Origin: Ensifer adhaerens
Lineage (GTDB): Bacteria; Pseudomonadota; Alphaproteobacteria; Rhizobiales; Rhizobiaceae
Direction of reading: 5' to 3'
DNA length: 64,000 nucleotides
Assembly: GCF_001270265.1 (NCBI RefSeq)
Contig: NZ_LGAP01000016.1
Span: 62,001 to 126,000 of the forward strand
The stretch's first letter is position 1; each line of letters begins with the position of its first letter. Shown here piece by piece: positions 56,092 through 64,000 of this stretch. The position numbers and the translations under genes were made by a program. The notes beneath the pieces were generated by a model that saw only the letters and a list, made by a program, of their open reading frames with translations, was not told the DNA's origin and did no database searches.

Positions 56092-57501
56092 ATGAACCGT
56101 ATCGTCCCGATGATCCTTGCCGTCGCGCTCTTCATGGAGCAGATGGATTCAACCGTCATTTCCACTTCGCTGCCGGCCATCGCCCGCGACATCGGCGTTG
56201 GGCCGATCACGCTCAAGCTGGCACTTACCTCCTACATGGTGGCGCTGGCGATCTTCATTCCCCTGAGCGGCTGGATGGCCGATCGTTTCGGCGCCAAGAA
56301 GATTTTTCGCGCGGCGATCCTCGTTTTCATCGCCGGTTCGATCCTCTGCGCCATCTCCAACAGCCTGCTCGCCTTCGTGCTGTCGCGGTTCCTGCAGGGC
56401 ATGGGCGGCGCGATGATGACACCTGTCGCCCGCCTCGTGCTGGTGCGCAGCGCGCCGCGCAGCGAGCTCGTCTCAGCCATGGCGCTCCTGACGATCCCGG
56501 CACTGGTCGGGCCGCTCGCCGGTCCGCCGCTTGGCGGCTTCATCACCACCTATTTCTCCTGGCACTGGATCTTCCTGATCAACGTGCCCGTCGGCATCGC
56601 CGGCTATATCCTGTCCGGCATCTACCTGCCGGAAATGGAACGGCGCAATCCGCCGCCGGTCGACATTCTCGGCTTCCTGCTCGGCGGCATTGCTGCATCC
56701 GGCGTCGTCTTCGGCCTGTCGGTCATCAGCCTGCCGGCGCTGCCGCCGATCATCGGCATCGGTTCGGTCATAACGGGTTTGATCGCCGCCGTGCTCTACA
56801 TCGTCCATGCCCGGCGCCATCCCCACCCGGTGCTTGATCTCAAACTGTTTCAGGACAGCGCGTTTCGCGCCGCCTCGATCGGCGGCACGGTTTTCCGCAT
56901 TTCGGTCGGCGCTGTGCCCTTCCTGATGCCGCTGATGCTGCAGGTTGGCTTCGGCCTCAACCCGTTCCAATCCGGCATGATCACCTTCATCGGCGCGGTC
57001 GGCGCGATCACCACGAAGTTCTATGCGCGCCGCGTGCTCGCCTTTGCCGGCTTCCGCACGACGCTGATCATCGCCGCCATCATTGCTGCGGTCACCACCT
57101 TCGCCAACGGCTCCTTCACGCCGGCAACGCCCTATCTCGTCATGATCACCATTCTGCTGATCGCCGGTTTCGCCCGCTCGTTCTTCTTCACCAGCGTCAA
57201 TGCACTGTCCTTCGCCGATATCGACGATGCCGATGCCAGCAAGGCGACGTCGATGAGCGCCGTCCTGCAGCAGATCAGCCTGGCGCTCGGCGTTGCCGTT
57301 GCCGGCGCGATCCTCGAAATCGAGACGTCACTCAGTGGCGGGCCGCTGCAGCTCGACAACTTCCACACCGCCTTCATGATCATCGCGATCGCCAACCTGT
57401 TGGCGGCAATCCCGTTCCTGACGATGGCGAAGAATGCCGGCGCGTCGGTCTCCGGGCACAGGCTGCCCGTGCGCGAGATCGAAACGACGGCAGGAAAGTA
57501 A
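56092..57501 (+). CDS. MFS multidrug efflux transporter (DHA2/EmrB type)
   Basis: The protein has 469 residues with about 14 hydrophobic segments, the DHA2 arrangement. Motif A is visible as SGWMADRFGAKKIF, motif C-like GPLAGPPLGGFI, and MEQMDSTVISTSLPAIA at the N-terminus is typical of EmrB/QacA-like proton-driven exporters. It probably expels drugs or toxic hydrophobic compounds. No membrane-fusion protein is adjacent, so it would act alone or with a partner elsewhere. It is divergent from the MBL-fold gene. Confidence 0.85.
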   Translation: MNRIVPMILAVALFMEQMDSTVISTSLPAIARDIGVGPITLKLALTSYMVALAIFIPLSGWMADRFGAKKIFRAAILVFIAGSILCAISNSLLAFVLSRFLQGMGGAMMTPVARLVLVRSAPRSELVSAMALLTIPALVGPLAGPPLGGFITTYFSWHWIFLINVPVGIAGYILSGIYLPEMERRNPPPVDILGFLLGGIAASGVVFGLSVISLPALPPIIGIGSVITGLIAAVLYIVHARRHPHPVLDLKLFQDSAFRAASIGGTVFRISVGAVPFLMPLMLQVGFGLNPFQSGMITFIGAVGAITTKFYARRVLAFAGFRTTLIIAAIIAAVTTFANGSFTPATPYLVMITILLIAGFARSFFFTSVNALSFADIDDADASKATSMSAVLQQISLALGVAVAGAILEIETSLSGGPLQLDNFHTAFMIIAIANLLAAIPFLTMAKNAGASVSGHRLPVREIETTAGK

Positions 57502-57504
57502 GGA

Positions 57505-57888
57505 TTACTCCGGTCGCTCGCAGACGGCCGACAGCTTGTTGCCGTCCCGGTCACGCACGAAGGCCGCATAGAAATGCGCGTGAAACGGCCTGAGGCCGGG
57601 CGCGCCCTCGTCGGTGCCGCCATTGGCAAGCGCCGCCGCGTGGAAGGCATCGACCGCCGCGCGCGTTTCGGCTTCAAGCGCCATGGTCACGCCGTTGCCA
57701 AAGGTTGCGGGCTTCCCGTTGAACGGCGTCACCACCCAGAACCGGCACCGCACGTCGCCATCGGCGCTGTAGCCGATTTCGGTATCGTCCTGCCGCTGAC
57801 GGCGATACCCCAGAGTGGCCAGAACCGGGTCGTAGAATGCACCCGCACCGTCGAGGTCGTTGGTGCCGACCGTTACATAAAGCAGCAT
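57505..57888 (-). CDS. VOC (glyoxalase/bleomycin resistance) superfamily protein
   Basis: The protein has 127 residues with the paired beta-alpha-beta-beta-beta modules of the VOC fold; LLYVTVGTNDLDGAGAFYDPVL begins it and FHAHFYAAFVRDRDGNKLSAVC ends it, each quoted in part only. The HxH-type metal ligands are not obvious, so the role is open: small-molecule binding, detoxification or a dioxygenase-like reaction. It is convergent with the MFS gene and 3 bp downstream of rlmE on the same strand. Confidence 0.75.
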   Translation of the reverse strand: MLLYVTVGTNDLDGAGAFYDPVLATLGYRRQRQDDTEIGYSADGDVRCRFWVVTPFNGKPATFGNGVTMALEAETRAAVDAFHAAALANGGTDEGAPGLRPFHAHFYAAFVRDRDGNKLSAVCERPE

Positions 57889-57891
57889 GGT

Positions 57892-58629
57892 TTAATCCGC
57901 CGCCTCGTCTTCAGCCGGTTCGTCCGTGTCGGCGGCGCGGCGTCCCTTGAAGCCCTTGGCGAGCAGGAACATTTCCACCGATTCGGCGCGCGAGGAGGCC
58001 GGCTTGATGTGAATGACCTGGCGGAAATTCTGCTTGAGCATGTTGAGCAGATCGCGCTCGGTGCCGCCCTGGAAGGTTTTTGCCAGGAAATGCCCGCCCT
58101 CGGCCAGAACGTCGACGGCGAAATGCGCCGCGACTTCGCAGAGATGCATGGTGCGGAAATGGTCCGTCTGGCGGTGCCCCGTCGTCGGCGCCGCCATGTC
58201 GGAGATGACCAGATCCGGCGTGCCGCCGATCGCCTCCATCAGCTTTTCGGGTGCCTGCGGGTCGAGGAAATCCATCTGCAGGATGCGCACGCCGGGCAGC
58301 GGATCCATCTCCAGGAAGTCGATCGCCGCAACGCGCGGATCGGCATCCGTCGAATTGGTCACCTTGGCGGCGATCTGCGACCAGCTGCCGGGAGCTGCAC
58401 CCAGGTCGATGATGCGACGGGCGCCGTTGAGGATCTTGTGCTTCTCGTCGATCTCGAGCAGCTTGAAGGCGGCACGCGCCCGATACCCTTCGAGCTGCGC
58501 TCGCTGGACATAGGGGTCGTTGATATGGCGCTCGATCCAGCGGCGGGAGGAAGCCTTGAGCTTGCCCTTCTTGACCTTCTGGCCGAGCTTTCGGCCGCTG
58601 CGGTTGCTGCCAACAGGAGGTTTCGTCAT
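57892..58629 (-). CDS. rlmE: 23S rRNA (uridine(2552)-2'-O)-methyltransferase
   Basis: The protein has 245 residues. The AdoMet site is [15 protein letters not shown] (about 75-89), with [10 protein letters not shown] in the middle and the K-D-K-E tetrad typical of FtsJ/RrmJ. It makes Um2552 in the A loop during late 50S assembly and is heat-inducible in E. coli. A basic N-terminal extension (about 1-45) is present. It lies downstream of the Ppx/GppA gene, with which rhizobia commonly pair it. Confidence 0.92.
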   Translation of the reverse strand: MTKPPVGSNRSGRKLGQKVKKGKLKASSRRWIERHINDPYVQRAQLEGYRARAAFKLLEIDEKHKILNGARRIIDLGAAPGSWSQIAAKVTNSTDADPRVAAIDFLEMDPLPGVRILQMDFLDPQAPEKLMEAIGGTPDLVISDMAAPTTGHRQTDHFRTMHLCEVAAHFAVDVLAEGGHFLAKTFQGGTERDLLNMLKQNFRQVIHIKPASSRAESVEMFLLAKGFKGRRAADTDEPAEDEAAD

Positions 58630-58699
58630 GTCTTGTTTCCTTCGTGGCGGCGACTGCCGCGCATCCCTTCGGACGCGCTGGGCCTGCCGTATCTGCAGA

Positions 58700-58748
58700 T
58701 GTTATCGCACAATTGCCTAAATCGATTTCCGAGAGAAGGAATTATGTG
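58700..58748. repeat. Dispersed palindromic repeat, family B, short copy
   Basis: The sequence GCACAATTGCCTAAATCG ... GAAGGAATTATGTGG matches one hairpin module of family B. It overlaps the stop of the Ppx/GppA gene, where the TAA at 58742-58744 is part of the repeat. The other module (the TTACAGCG stem) is absent. Confidence 0.5.
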
Positions 58749-60265
58749 GTCGAGCTGCGCTGGTGCCTGCGCGGCCGCGAGCGCCGCCAGGCGCCATCGT
58801 CGGCCATCATGTCGGTGAGCAAGCCTTCCCGCAGCCCGCGATCGGCAACACGCATGCGCGTCGAGGGCCAGCGGCGACGGATCGCTTCGAGGATTGCGCA
58901 GCCTGCCAAAACCAGATCGGCGCGATCGGGGCCGATGCAGGGGTTTGCCGCCCGCGCATCGAAATCCCATGAAAGCAGCCGCGCCTGCATGGCGGACACC
59001 TCGTCATCGGAAAGCCAGAGCCCGTCGACGCGGCGGCGGTCATAGCGCGGCAGATCCAGGTGGACGCCGGCAAGCGTGGTCACCGTGCCAGAGGTGCCGA
59101 TCAGGTGGAAGCCGCTGCCGGCAATACCCGTTGCAAGCGCCTCGACCGGCGGGCTGTCGAAACGCGCCAGCATGCCCTCGACTTCCTGAACCATGGCCTC
59201 GAAGCTTGCCGGGGTGACATGCTGGCCGCCGTGGCGTTCGGAAAGGGTCACGACGCCGACCGGCAGCGAGGTCCAGTGGGTGATGTGATTGGCGAGGCGG
59301 TTGGACCTGTTGTCGCCGATGCGGATGACGGCGATCTCCGAGGATCCCCCGCCGATATCGAACAGCACGACCGACCTCGTCTCGCGATCGACCAGCGACG
59401 AGCAGCCCGATACGGCCAGCCGCGCCTCGGTCTCGCGGTTGATGATCTCAAGCTCAAGCCCGGTTTCCTTGGCCACGCGCTCAAGGAAGCTCTCGCCGTT
59501 CTCCGCCGCACGGGCGGCTTCCGTGGCGATCAGCCGGCTGCGGCGAATCATACGCCCACCCAACTTGGTGGCGCAGACCTTCAGCGCCTCGACGGCACGG
59601 TCCATCGCATCGTCGGACAAGCGGCCGCTGGCACCCAGCCCCTCGCCGAGCCTGACGATGCGCGAAAAGGCGTCGACCACCCGGAACTGGCCGGGACGGG
59701 TCGGCTGCGCGATCAGCAGACGGCAATTGTTGGTGCCGAGATCCAATGCCGCATAAAGCGGTGCCGGCGGCTCGCTGGCGGCAACGAAGGGCGCGCGAGG
59801 CTGGTCAGCACGCGGGGCAGATTGCCCACCGGACTGAGGCGCTCCGGGCCGGGACGCGGTTGCGCCGTCGTTCGGGCGCGATTGCGTCTGCTGCCGCTCG
59901 CCCGAGGTGAGTGGCCGTCCCTGAATGCCACGGCGATGCCGCGCCTTCTTGTTGCGCTTGTGCCCCTTCCTGTCGCCCATTGCCGGGTCGACAAGCTGCA
60001 CGTCGCGACCACCCGCGGATGCGGGTGCGGCCTGAGCCTGCTGTTTTGCGGATTTCGAACGACGACGCCGTTTGCGCTTGCGCGCCGGTTCCGCATCGTC
60101 TGGTCCTGCGGGACGCCCTGCCGTGCCGGCACCGCCGGGTTGGCTGGCAATTGCAGACGACAAAGCGGACGACTTGCGCCGTTTCCGCTTGCCCTTGCCG
60201 TTGCGCGGACCCACTTTGTGTCCGTCACTACGGCCTGCTGCCGACGCCCCGGATTCGGACGGCAT
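58742..60265 (-). CDS. Ppx/GppA family exopolyphosphatase with a basic N-terminal extension
   Basis: The protein has 507 residues from the ATG at 60265; the frame extends to 60589 but that part is not supported. About 160 residues of Lys/Arg/Ser-rich low-complexity chain (KGKRKRRKSSALSS, KRKRRRRSKSAKQQ) precede the actin-like ATPase fold: YAALDLGTNNCRLLIA, FDIGGGSSEIAVIRI, GTSGTVTTLAGVHLDL. The domain hydrolyses polyphosphate or pppGpp. Rhizobial proteins of this type often have such an extension, likely for nucleic-acid or ribosome contact; here rlmE follows on the same strand. Confidence 0.88.
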   Translation of the reverse strand: MPSESGASAAGRSDGHKVGPRNGKGKRKRRKSSALSSAIASQPGGAGTAGRPAGPDDAEPARKRKRRRRSKSAKQQAQAAPASAGGRDVQLVDPAMGDRKGHKRNKKARHRRGIQGRPLTSGERQQTQSRPNDGATASRPGAPQSGGQSAPRADQPRAPFVAASEPPAPLYAALDLGTNNCRLLIAQPTRPGQFRVVDAFSRIVRLGEGLGASGRLSDDAMDRAVEALKVCATKLGGRMIRRSRLIATEAARAAENGESFLERVAKETGLELEIINRETEARLAVSGCSSLVDRETRSVVLFDIGGGSSEIAVIRIGDNRSNRLANHITHWTSLPVGVVTLSERHGGQHVTPASFEAMVQEVEGMLARFDSPPVEALATGIAGSGFHLIGTSGTVTTLAGVHLDLPRYDRRRVDGLWLSDDEVSAMQARLLSWDFDARAANPCIGPDRADLVLAGCAILEAIRRRWPSTRMRVADRGLREGLLTDMMADDGAWRRSRPRRHQRSSTT

Positions 60266-60549
60266 TTCGCCGTGATCGGGGTCTTTCACTTGTCTCAACC
60301 ATCGCGCCGCGCAAAGCCTTATCAGCCGCTCAAGGCGCTTTCTCGATTTTTCGTTGGGGCGACTGTACCAGCGCAACCCCCATTCGCCAAACTTTTTTTG
60401 AGAACCGGATTGTGCACAGCAAAGTGGCAAGGCGACTTCCCCCTGCCCGGCGCCCGCAGACAGAACGGGTTTCGAGTTCGCCGGCCGGTTGACATCGCCG
60501 CCGGGGACACCCTCGTCACCGCATATGTAATTTTTTTTGCAAAAGGTAT

Positions 60550-60577
60550 TTGCATCGTCCGTCGTTTTGTTTATAAG
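60550..60577 (+). promoter_or_regulatory. Likely promoter of tRNA-Gln
   Basis: TTGCAT (60550-60555), 16-bp spacer, TATAAG (60572-60577), about 40 bp upstream of the tRNA 5' end. A GC-rich segment follows, as in stable-RNA promoters. The rest of the 350-bp region between the Ppx/GppA start and this promoter contains T/A-rich sequence near 60525-60545 and no gene that I can support. Confidence 0.55.
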
Positions 60578-60618
60578 CCCGCCAACCAACCCGACGGGCT
60601 TCGCCCCGACGGCGGCTT

Positions 60619-60692
60619 TGGGGAATAGGTTAACGGTAGACCCACGGACTCTGACTCCGTTAGTCCTGGTTCGAATCCAGGTTCCCCAGCCA
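60619..60692 (+). tRNA. tRNA-Gln (anticodon CTG)
   Basis: The sequence folds as a cloverleaf: acceptor arms TGGGGAA (60619-60625) and TTCCCCA (60682-60688), D arm GGTTAACGGTAGACC, anticodon stem ACGGA/TCCGT with loop CTCTGAC (anticodon CTG), T arm CCTGGTTCGAATCCAGG. The discriminator G and CCA are encoded (60689-60692). The tRNA 3' end is a usual integration site for mobile elements, and different composition begins just beyond it. Confidence 0.95.
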
Positions 60693-60985
60693 AACTCGTG
60701 TTTCTCATAAAAATCAAATGCTTAGAAGGCGAGCGGAATACGCAACCGGAACAGTGTTCCGTCTCAAGCGTCCGGAACACGCGACCGTGGCCCGGCGTCA
60801 ATCTTAGTCGGCGAGGAAGTGATCACTCGAAGGTCAGGAGAGATACAGGCGCACCGTTCCAACGATCCGAGTGAATCGCCAACGCTGACGATATCCTTGT
60901 GCCTGGGAAACTTGCGCACACCCGAAGCCCCCCGCCAGCCGTTGAGCTATTCGAAGGTTCGAAAAGCCCGATGGGGTGGGCGTGA
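60693..60985. other. Intergenic region downstream of tRNA-Gln
   Basis: Contains a GGAACAGTGTTCC palindrome near 60748-60760 and no gene. The T-arm end of the tRNA (GGTTCGAATCCAGG) does not recur within this window, so a right attachment site, if there is one, lies beyond 64000. The composition shifts toward AT near 60985. Confidence 0.4.
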
Positions 60986-61279
60986 TTACTGCTCTATTAT
61001 CCGGCCTTTGATATCTAACTTTGGAACAAGCTTTAATAACTCTTCACTCTCTTTCTTTTTTATTTCTGCCTGAACGGCCTTGTTTTTGGCCTTAATGATG
61101 GATTTGGCTTTCCTCTCCGCCTTTAACTGAGCTTTGGTTTTTAAACGACCTGGACCTTTTGCTGATTTATACTGGCCAAATGGAGACCTCGGCGGGGAAG
61201 CCACAGGCGATACTTTTTCATCGGGTGTCGTATTCCTGTCAGGTCCATATGGTGCATGAATAGTCTTACCTTGTGCCAT
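60986..61279 (-). CDS. Small basic hypothetical protein
   Basis: The protein has 97 residues from the ATG at 61279; an upstream ATG at 61300 is in frame. The C-terminal half is a Lys/Ala/Glu-rich helix (LKTKAQLKAERKAKSIIKA... KKKESEELLK). The composition is AT-rich and codon use differs from the core genes. I do not recognise a family. It is in the region after the tRNA and on the same strand as the helicase, with 270 bp between them that contain no supported gene. Confidence 0.5.
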   Translation of the reverse strand: MAQGKTIHAPYGPDRNTTPDEKVSPVASPPRSPFGQYKSAKGPGRLKTKAQLKAERKAKSIIKAKNKAVQAEIKKKESEELLKLVPKLDIKGRIIEQ

Positions 61280-61548
61280 ACATTGCCCCCGTTTTGACAT
61301 TGCCGGTTATCCTATGTGCGAAGCATTGATTTGAGCAAGCCTTCGGCACGCCCCAGGAGGGCGCCCCTTTGATCCACAGCCAGCGTCGAACCAGCAGGAA
61401 CACGGTAATGGCGCTATTCGATCGCGGCCCGATTCAGACATGCTATCTGCGCGCAGGTCGGCTCACTGATCGAAGGGTCCGAGAACAGCATTTCGCCCGC
61501 AGTTGTTGCCTGCGGTAAGGCAATGTCTGCGTTCCGCATTCGGTTGCA

Positions 61549-64000
61549 TCAATGCCGCGCGAAAACCAGCTCGGGAAGAACAACCTCCCATACCTCGTGT
61601 CGAAGGGTGCCGTGGAACTCCTCTGCGTTGTCGCTCTTGCGCCAACGGATGATTGCACTTGCTTCGCCCCTGAAGCACCGCAATCCAGCGGGCGGCCGAT
61701 AGCTCTGTGCCATCCGCCCGATGGTCACCCCGGCACAGTTACGAACTAGCCAGCGTCCATTGATCTCGGCGATTTCGACGGGATCACCGATTTGCATTTC
61801 CGCAAGCGCTTGGTGGGCTGGATGGCTCGCCGCCTGCCTCCCCAGCCAGGACAGATCCACCATGTGCGGTTCTACGGTCTGATAGCGCAGACCGAATTCC
61901 TGGGTCGTCTCAGTTGGAGTGATCCGCCTCTCCAGCAAGGTCGACGCGACGTCCCGCAAGATCGGGTGCTGGCTCTGCATTGAGACGATCGCGAGGCTGC
62001 GCCTTGCCCGCGTCATGGCAACGTAAAACAGTCGCCGCGGGGCATCCCGGTCCTCCCCGTTCGAGGACCGGTCCCAGCCACCATCAAGGATGACGACATC
62101 ATCGAATTCCAGCCCCTTGGCACGATGAGCAGTCAAAAGGAGCAAGCCAAGCTGCTCCTGACGGCTGTCGTGCATCCATTCTGCCAGCCATTCGATAATA
62201 TCTGGGACCGGAGCGGGTTTCTCGTCGAGTTCGACGCCGAGTACCGCGATGCCGTCTGAGATCAGAGCCCACCAACGGTTCGTAGGCTGCTCGGAGATGA
62301 AGGCCTGCATGGTTTCGACGGTCAGCATCTTCGTGGGCTCCGCCTTGAGGAAGGTGAGGAACGTCTGGACTTCCCGCAAACGCCAGAACGGAGGCATGGC
62401 CTCGCTTGCAAGTTGCACCGGGATGCCGCGAGCCTCACAATAGCTGCGCACTGGTTCCAGGAGGCGCCATTCCCGCGCGATAATCGCGGCCTTTGACCAG
62501 GACCAGCCCGGCACCAGTTGCGACAGCCGAACCAGTTCATCAACGGCAGCGTTGGCTTGCGCCGCGGGGCTTGGCGCGGTGCGCAAGAGTTGAACCCGAC
62601 CCCGCGCGACCGGATCGTGCGACGCAGGTGTGCCACCTTCGGGGGCTTTGGCGCGGGCCCGATTGATGGTGATGTCATGGCCCGTCTTCATCCGGTCCAC
62701 GGCCGGTGCAATCACGCGGTTTGCCGCATCGATAATCGCCGCTGTCGAACGATAGTTCTCGATCAGATAGGTGGGCTTGGCCGAGTAATCCTCCTCGAAA
62801 CGCCGGATGAACTCGATCGAGGCACCTGCGAACGCATAGATGTTCTGGTCGTCGTCGCCCACGGCAAAAAGGCTGAGCCGCTGGTCCGCGTCGCCGAGCG
62901 AACGGCCTGCCACGGCGGCGATCAGGGCATATTCCTCAGGGCCAATGTCCTGATATTCGTCGACGAGGATCCAGCGATAACCCTGAATCAGGGTTTCGCG
63001 GAGGGCCTCGGCTTCGACCTTCGACAGGCCTCCACCTTTTAGCAGGGTGACCGCCTCCATCACTATTTTGTCGAAGTCATAGGGGGTATCGCCTTCGATC
63101 TGACCTGCAAAGCTTGCCCCCACCAGTCGCATCGCCAACGCGTGACAGGTCGAGACCGTTACGCTACTGGCATCTTCGCCGACCAGCCCCTTCAGCCGCT
63201 TGCGAATCTCGACCGCGGCATGGCGATTGTAGGTCAGCACGAGAATACCACGCGGATCTTCGCGCCTCACCCGGATCAGGTAAGCGACGCGATGCACCAG
63301 CACCCGCGTCTTGCCTGAGCCGGGTCCTGCCAGGACCAGCACATTCGTGTGTTCGCGATCATCGGCGACGATCTTCGACTGCACCGGATTGCCGAGGCTC
63401 TCGACGATCTGTCGCCAGCTTTCCGGTGTGGTTTGCCGGCGCAACTCACCCGCTCGATCTGGCAACCAACGCTTCAGGAAGGCTTCTTTGTCGAGCTGGA
63501 AATAGTCCTGCGAGAGCCGCTCGGCCTCCTTAATGGAGGCCAGACCGCGCTCGGCATAAGCCGCCATGATATGGGTCTGGACGGTCTGTTCGCTGTAATG
63601 ATCCTCGAGAGGCAGGAAATCCTTCTGGGTGAACTGTCCGCCGCCGGGGCGCAGGTGAACGGTGATTGCAGGGCGGAAGATCGTCAGGCCTCGGCCAAGG
63701 GTGATCACGCCCTGTTCATGCAGCCACATAAGCGCCCGACCGAGCAGCTTGGTCACATCCCGGACGGAGTCCTTCAGGAAGACATCCCCCGTGATGGCCG
63801 CCTGCATCTTGCCCATCGTGGTCTCGACCCGGACATCTTTGCCGCGCGTGCCTTTTGCCACGATCCCTTCGAGATGCTGGAGCAAAAGCTCCGCCCCGCG
63901 ACGCCGGACCTCCGCCGTCCTGCTCACCATGTCCCAGGACCGCTGCAATCGCACGAGGCACGTATTCCGGTTCACCTTACGCAGATGGATGTTGCCGCGC
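61549..64000 (-). CDS. RecQ-UvrD type superfamily I DNA helicase, C-terminal part (partial at window edge)
   Basis: The frame is open past the right edge (in frame to 63999), so the N-terminus is missing. From a GTG at 63975 there are 808 residues. The UvrD motor is complete: Walker A LAGPGSGKTRVLVHR (Lys about 222), VDEYQDIGPEEYAL (motif II), GDDDQNIYAFAG (III), IENYRSTAAI, AHRAKGLEFDDVVIL (V) and YVAMTRARRSLAI (VI). Before it lies a segment with QTTPESWRQIVESL and NPVQSKIVADDRE that I associate with RecQ-UvrD fusion proteins annotated as RecQ family helicases. The N-terminal RecQ part would be beyond 64000. The C-terminus is a short specific tail, not a UvrD/Rep interaction tail. Confidence 0.75.
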   Translation of the reverse strand, partial: RGNIHLRKVNRNTCLVRLQRSWDMVSRTAEVRRRGAELLLQHLEGIVAKGTRGKDVRVETTMGKMQAAITGDVFLKDSVRDVTKLLGRALMWLHEQGVITLGRGLTIFRPAITVHLRPGGGQFTQKDFLPLEDHYSEQTVQTHIMAAYAERGLASIKEAERLSQDYFQLDKEAFLKRWLPDRAGELRRQTTPESWRQIVESLGNPVQSKIVADDREHTNVLVLAGPGSGKTRVLVHRVAYLIRVRREDPRGILVLTYNRHAAVEIRKRLKGLVGEDASSVTVSTCHALAMRLVGASFAGQIEGDTPYDFDKIVMEAVTLLKGGGLSKVEAEALRETLIQGYRWILVDEYQDIGPEEYALIAAVAGRSLGDADQRLSLFAVGDDDQNIYAFAGASIEFIRRFEEDYSAKPTYLIENYRSTAAIIDAANRVIAPAVDRMKTGHDITINRARAKAPEGGTPASHDPVARGRVQLLRTAPSPAAQANAAVDELVRLSQLVPGWSWSKAAIIAREWRLLEPVRSYCEARGIPVQLASEAMPPFWRLREVQTFLTFLKAEPTKMLTVETMQAFISEQPTNRWWALISDGIAVLGVELDEKPAPVPDIIEWLAEWMHDSRQEQLGLLLLTAHRAKGLEFDDVVILDGGWDRSSNGEDRDAPRRLFYVAMTRARRSLAIVSMQSQHPILRDVASTLLERRITPTETTQEFGLRYQTVEPHMVDLSWLGRQAASHPAHQALAEMQIGDPVEIAEINGRWLVRNCAGVTIGRMAQSYRPPAGLRCFRGEASAIIRWRKSDNAEEFHGTLRHEVWEVVLPELVFARH

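Noticed and set aside
61301..61548. Short open frames between the small basic protein and the helicase
   Set aside because: The longest has fewer than 75 codons, no ribosome site and no recognisable sequence; I see nothing certain in this stretch.

Overview
The window is a chromosomal segment of a high-GC alphaproteobacterium of the Rhizobiaceae, most likely Ensifer/Sinorhizobium or a close relative. The evidence is family content: rhizobial domains of unknown function (DUF2093, DUF4170, DUF1127, DUF3422), a short HisG with HisZ, a plant-type glutamate-cysteine ligase, a CIRCE-controlled groESL, and several families of short palindromic repeats typical of rhizobial chromosomes. The genus is inferred from recognised proteins and gene order, not from a database search.

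Layout. 1-7.9 kb: the mutL end, DUF2093, and a lipid A/Kdo and housekeeping block (lpxK, waaA, DUF4170, a CysQ-like phosphatase, pmbA). A divergent ArsR-rhodanese/DUF2938 pair and a HAD phosphatase lie between waaA and lpxK. 8-19.4 kb: a Kef-type antiporter, a patatin, RNA modification genes (rsmD, rluB, tadA), a lipoprotein, ileS and ribF. 19.4-23 kb: a HAD-IIA gene and groES-groEL behind a CIRCE operator, followed by an unusual tandem duplication of the groEL 3' end. 23-28.5 kb: a PAS-like protein, a membrane GGDEF/EAL protein, an FAD reductase and a glutathione S-transferase remnant. 28.6-32.9 kb: hisS-hisZ-hisG and tag. 33-41.6 kb: two tandem L,D-transpeptidases, the glycolate oxidase genes glcD-glcE-(DUF4870)-glcF, a divergent LysR regulator and a DUF3422 gene. 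41.8-48.3 kb: a GntR/FadR regulator, Nudix, PiT phosphate transporter, rsmE, gshA and a DUF937 gene. 48.3-60.3 kb: a candidate small RNA, DUF1127, LysR, dienelactone hydrolase, an alcohol dehydrogenase with an FNR/FixK-type box, MAPEG, guaB, an MBL-fold hydrolase, an MFS exporter, VOC, rlmE and ppx/gppA. 60.6 kb to the end: tRNA-Gln(CTG), then a compositionally different stretch with a small basic protein and the C-terminal part of a RecQ-UvrD type helicase that runs off the window; this looks like the edge of an island next to a tRNA.

Most of the window is ordinary core genome. The least ordinary features are (1) the 2.3-copy tandem duplication carrying the groEL tail, (2) repeat elements of several families that sit exactly at gene 3' ends and often supply the stop codon, (3) a candidate small RNA with a strong terminator near 48.4 kb, (4) the ArsR-rhodanese/DUF2938 unit with a palindromic operator, and (5) the tRNA-linked RecQ-UvrD region. 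No CRISPR array, insertion sequence, prophage or complete known defence system was seen.
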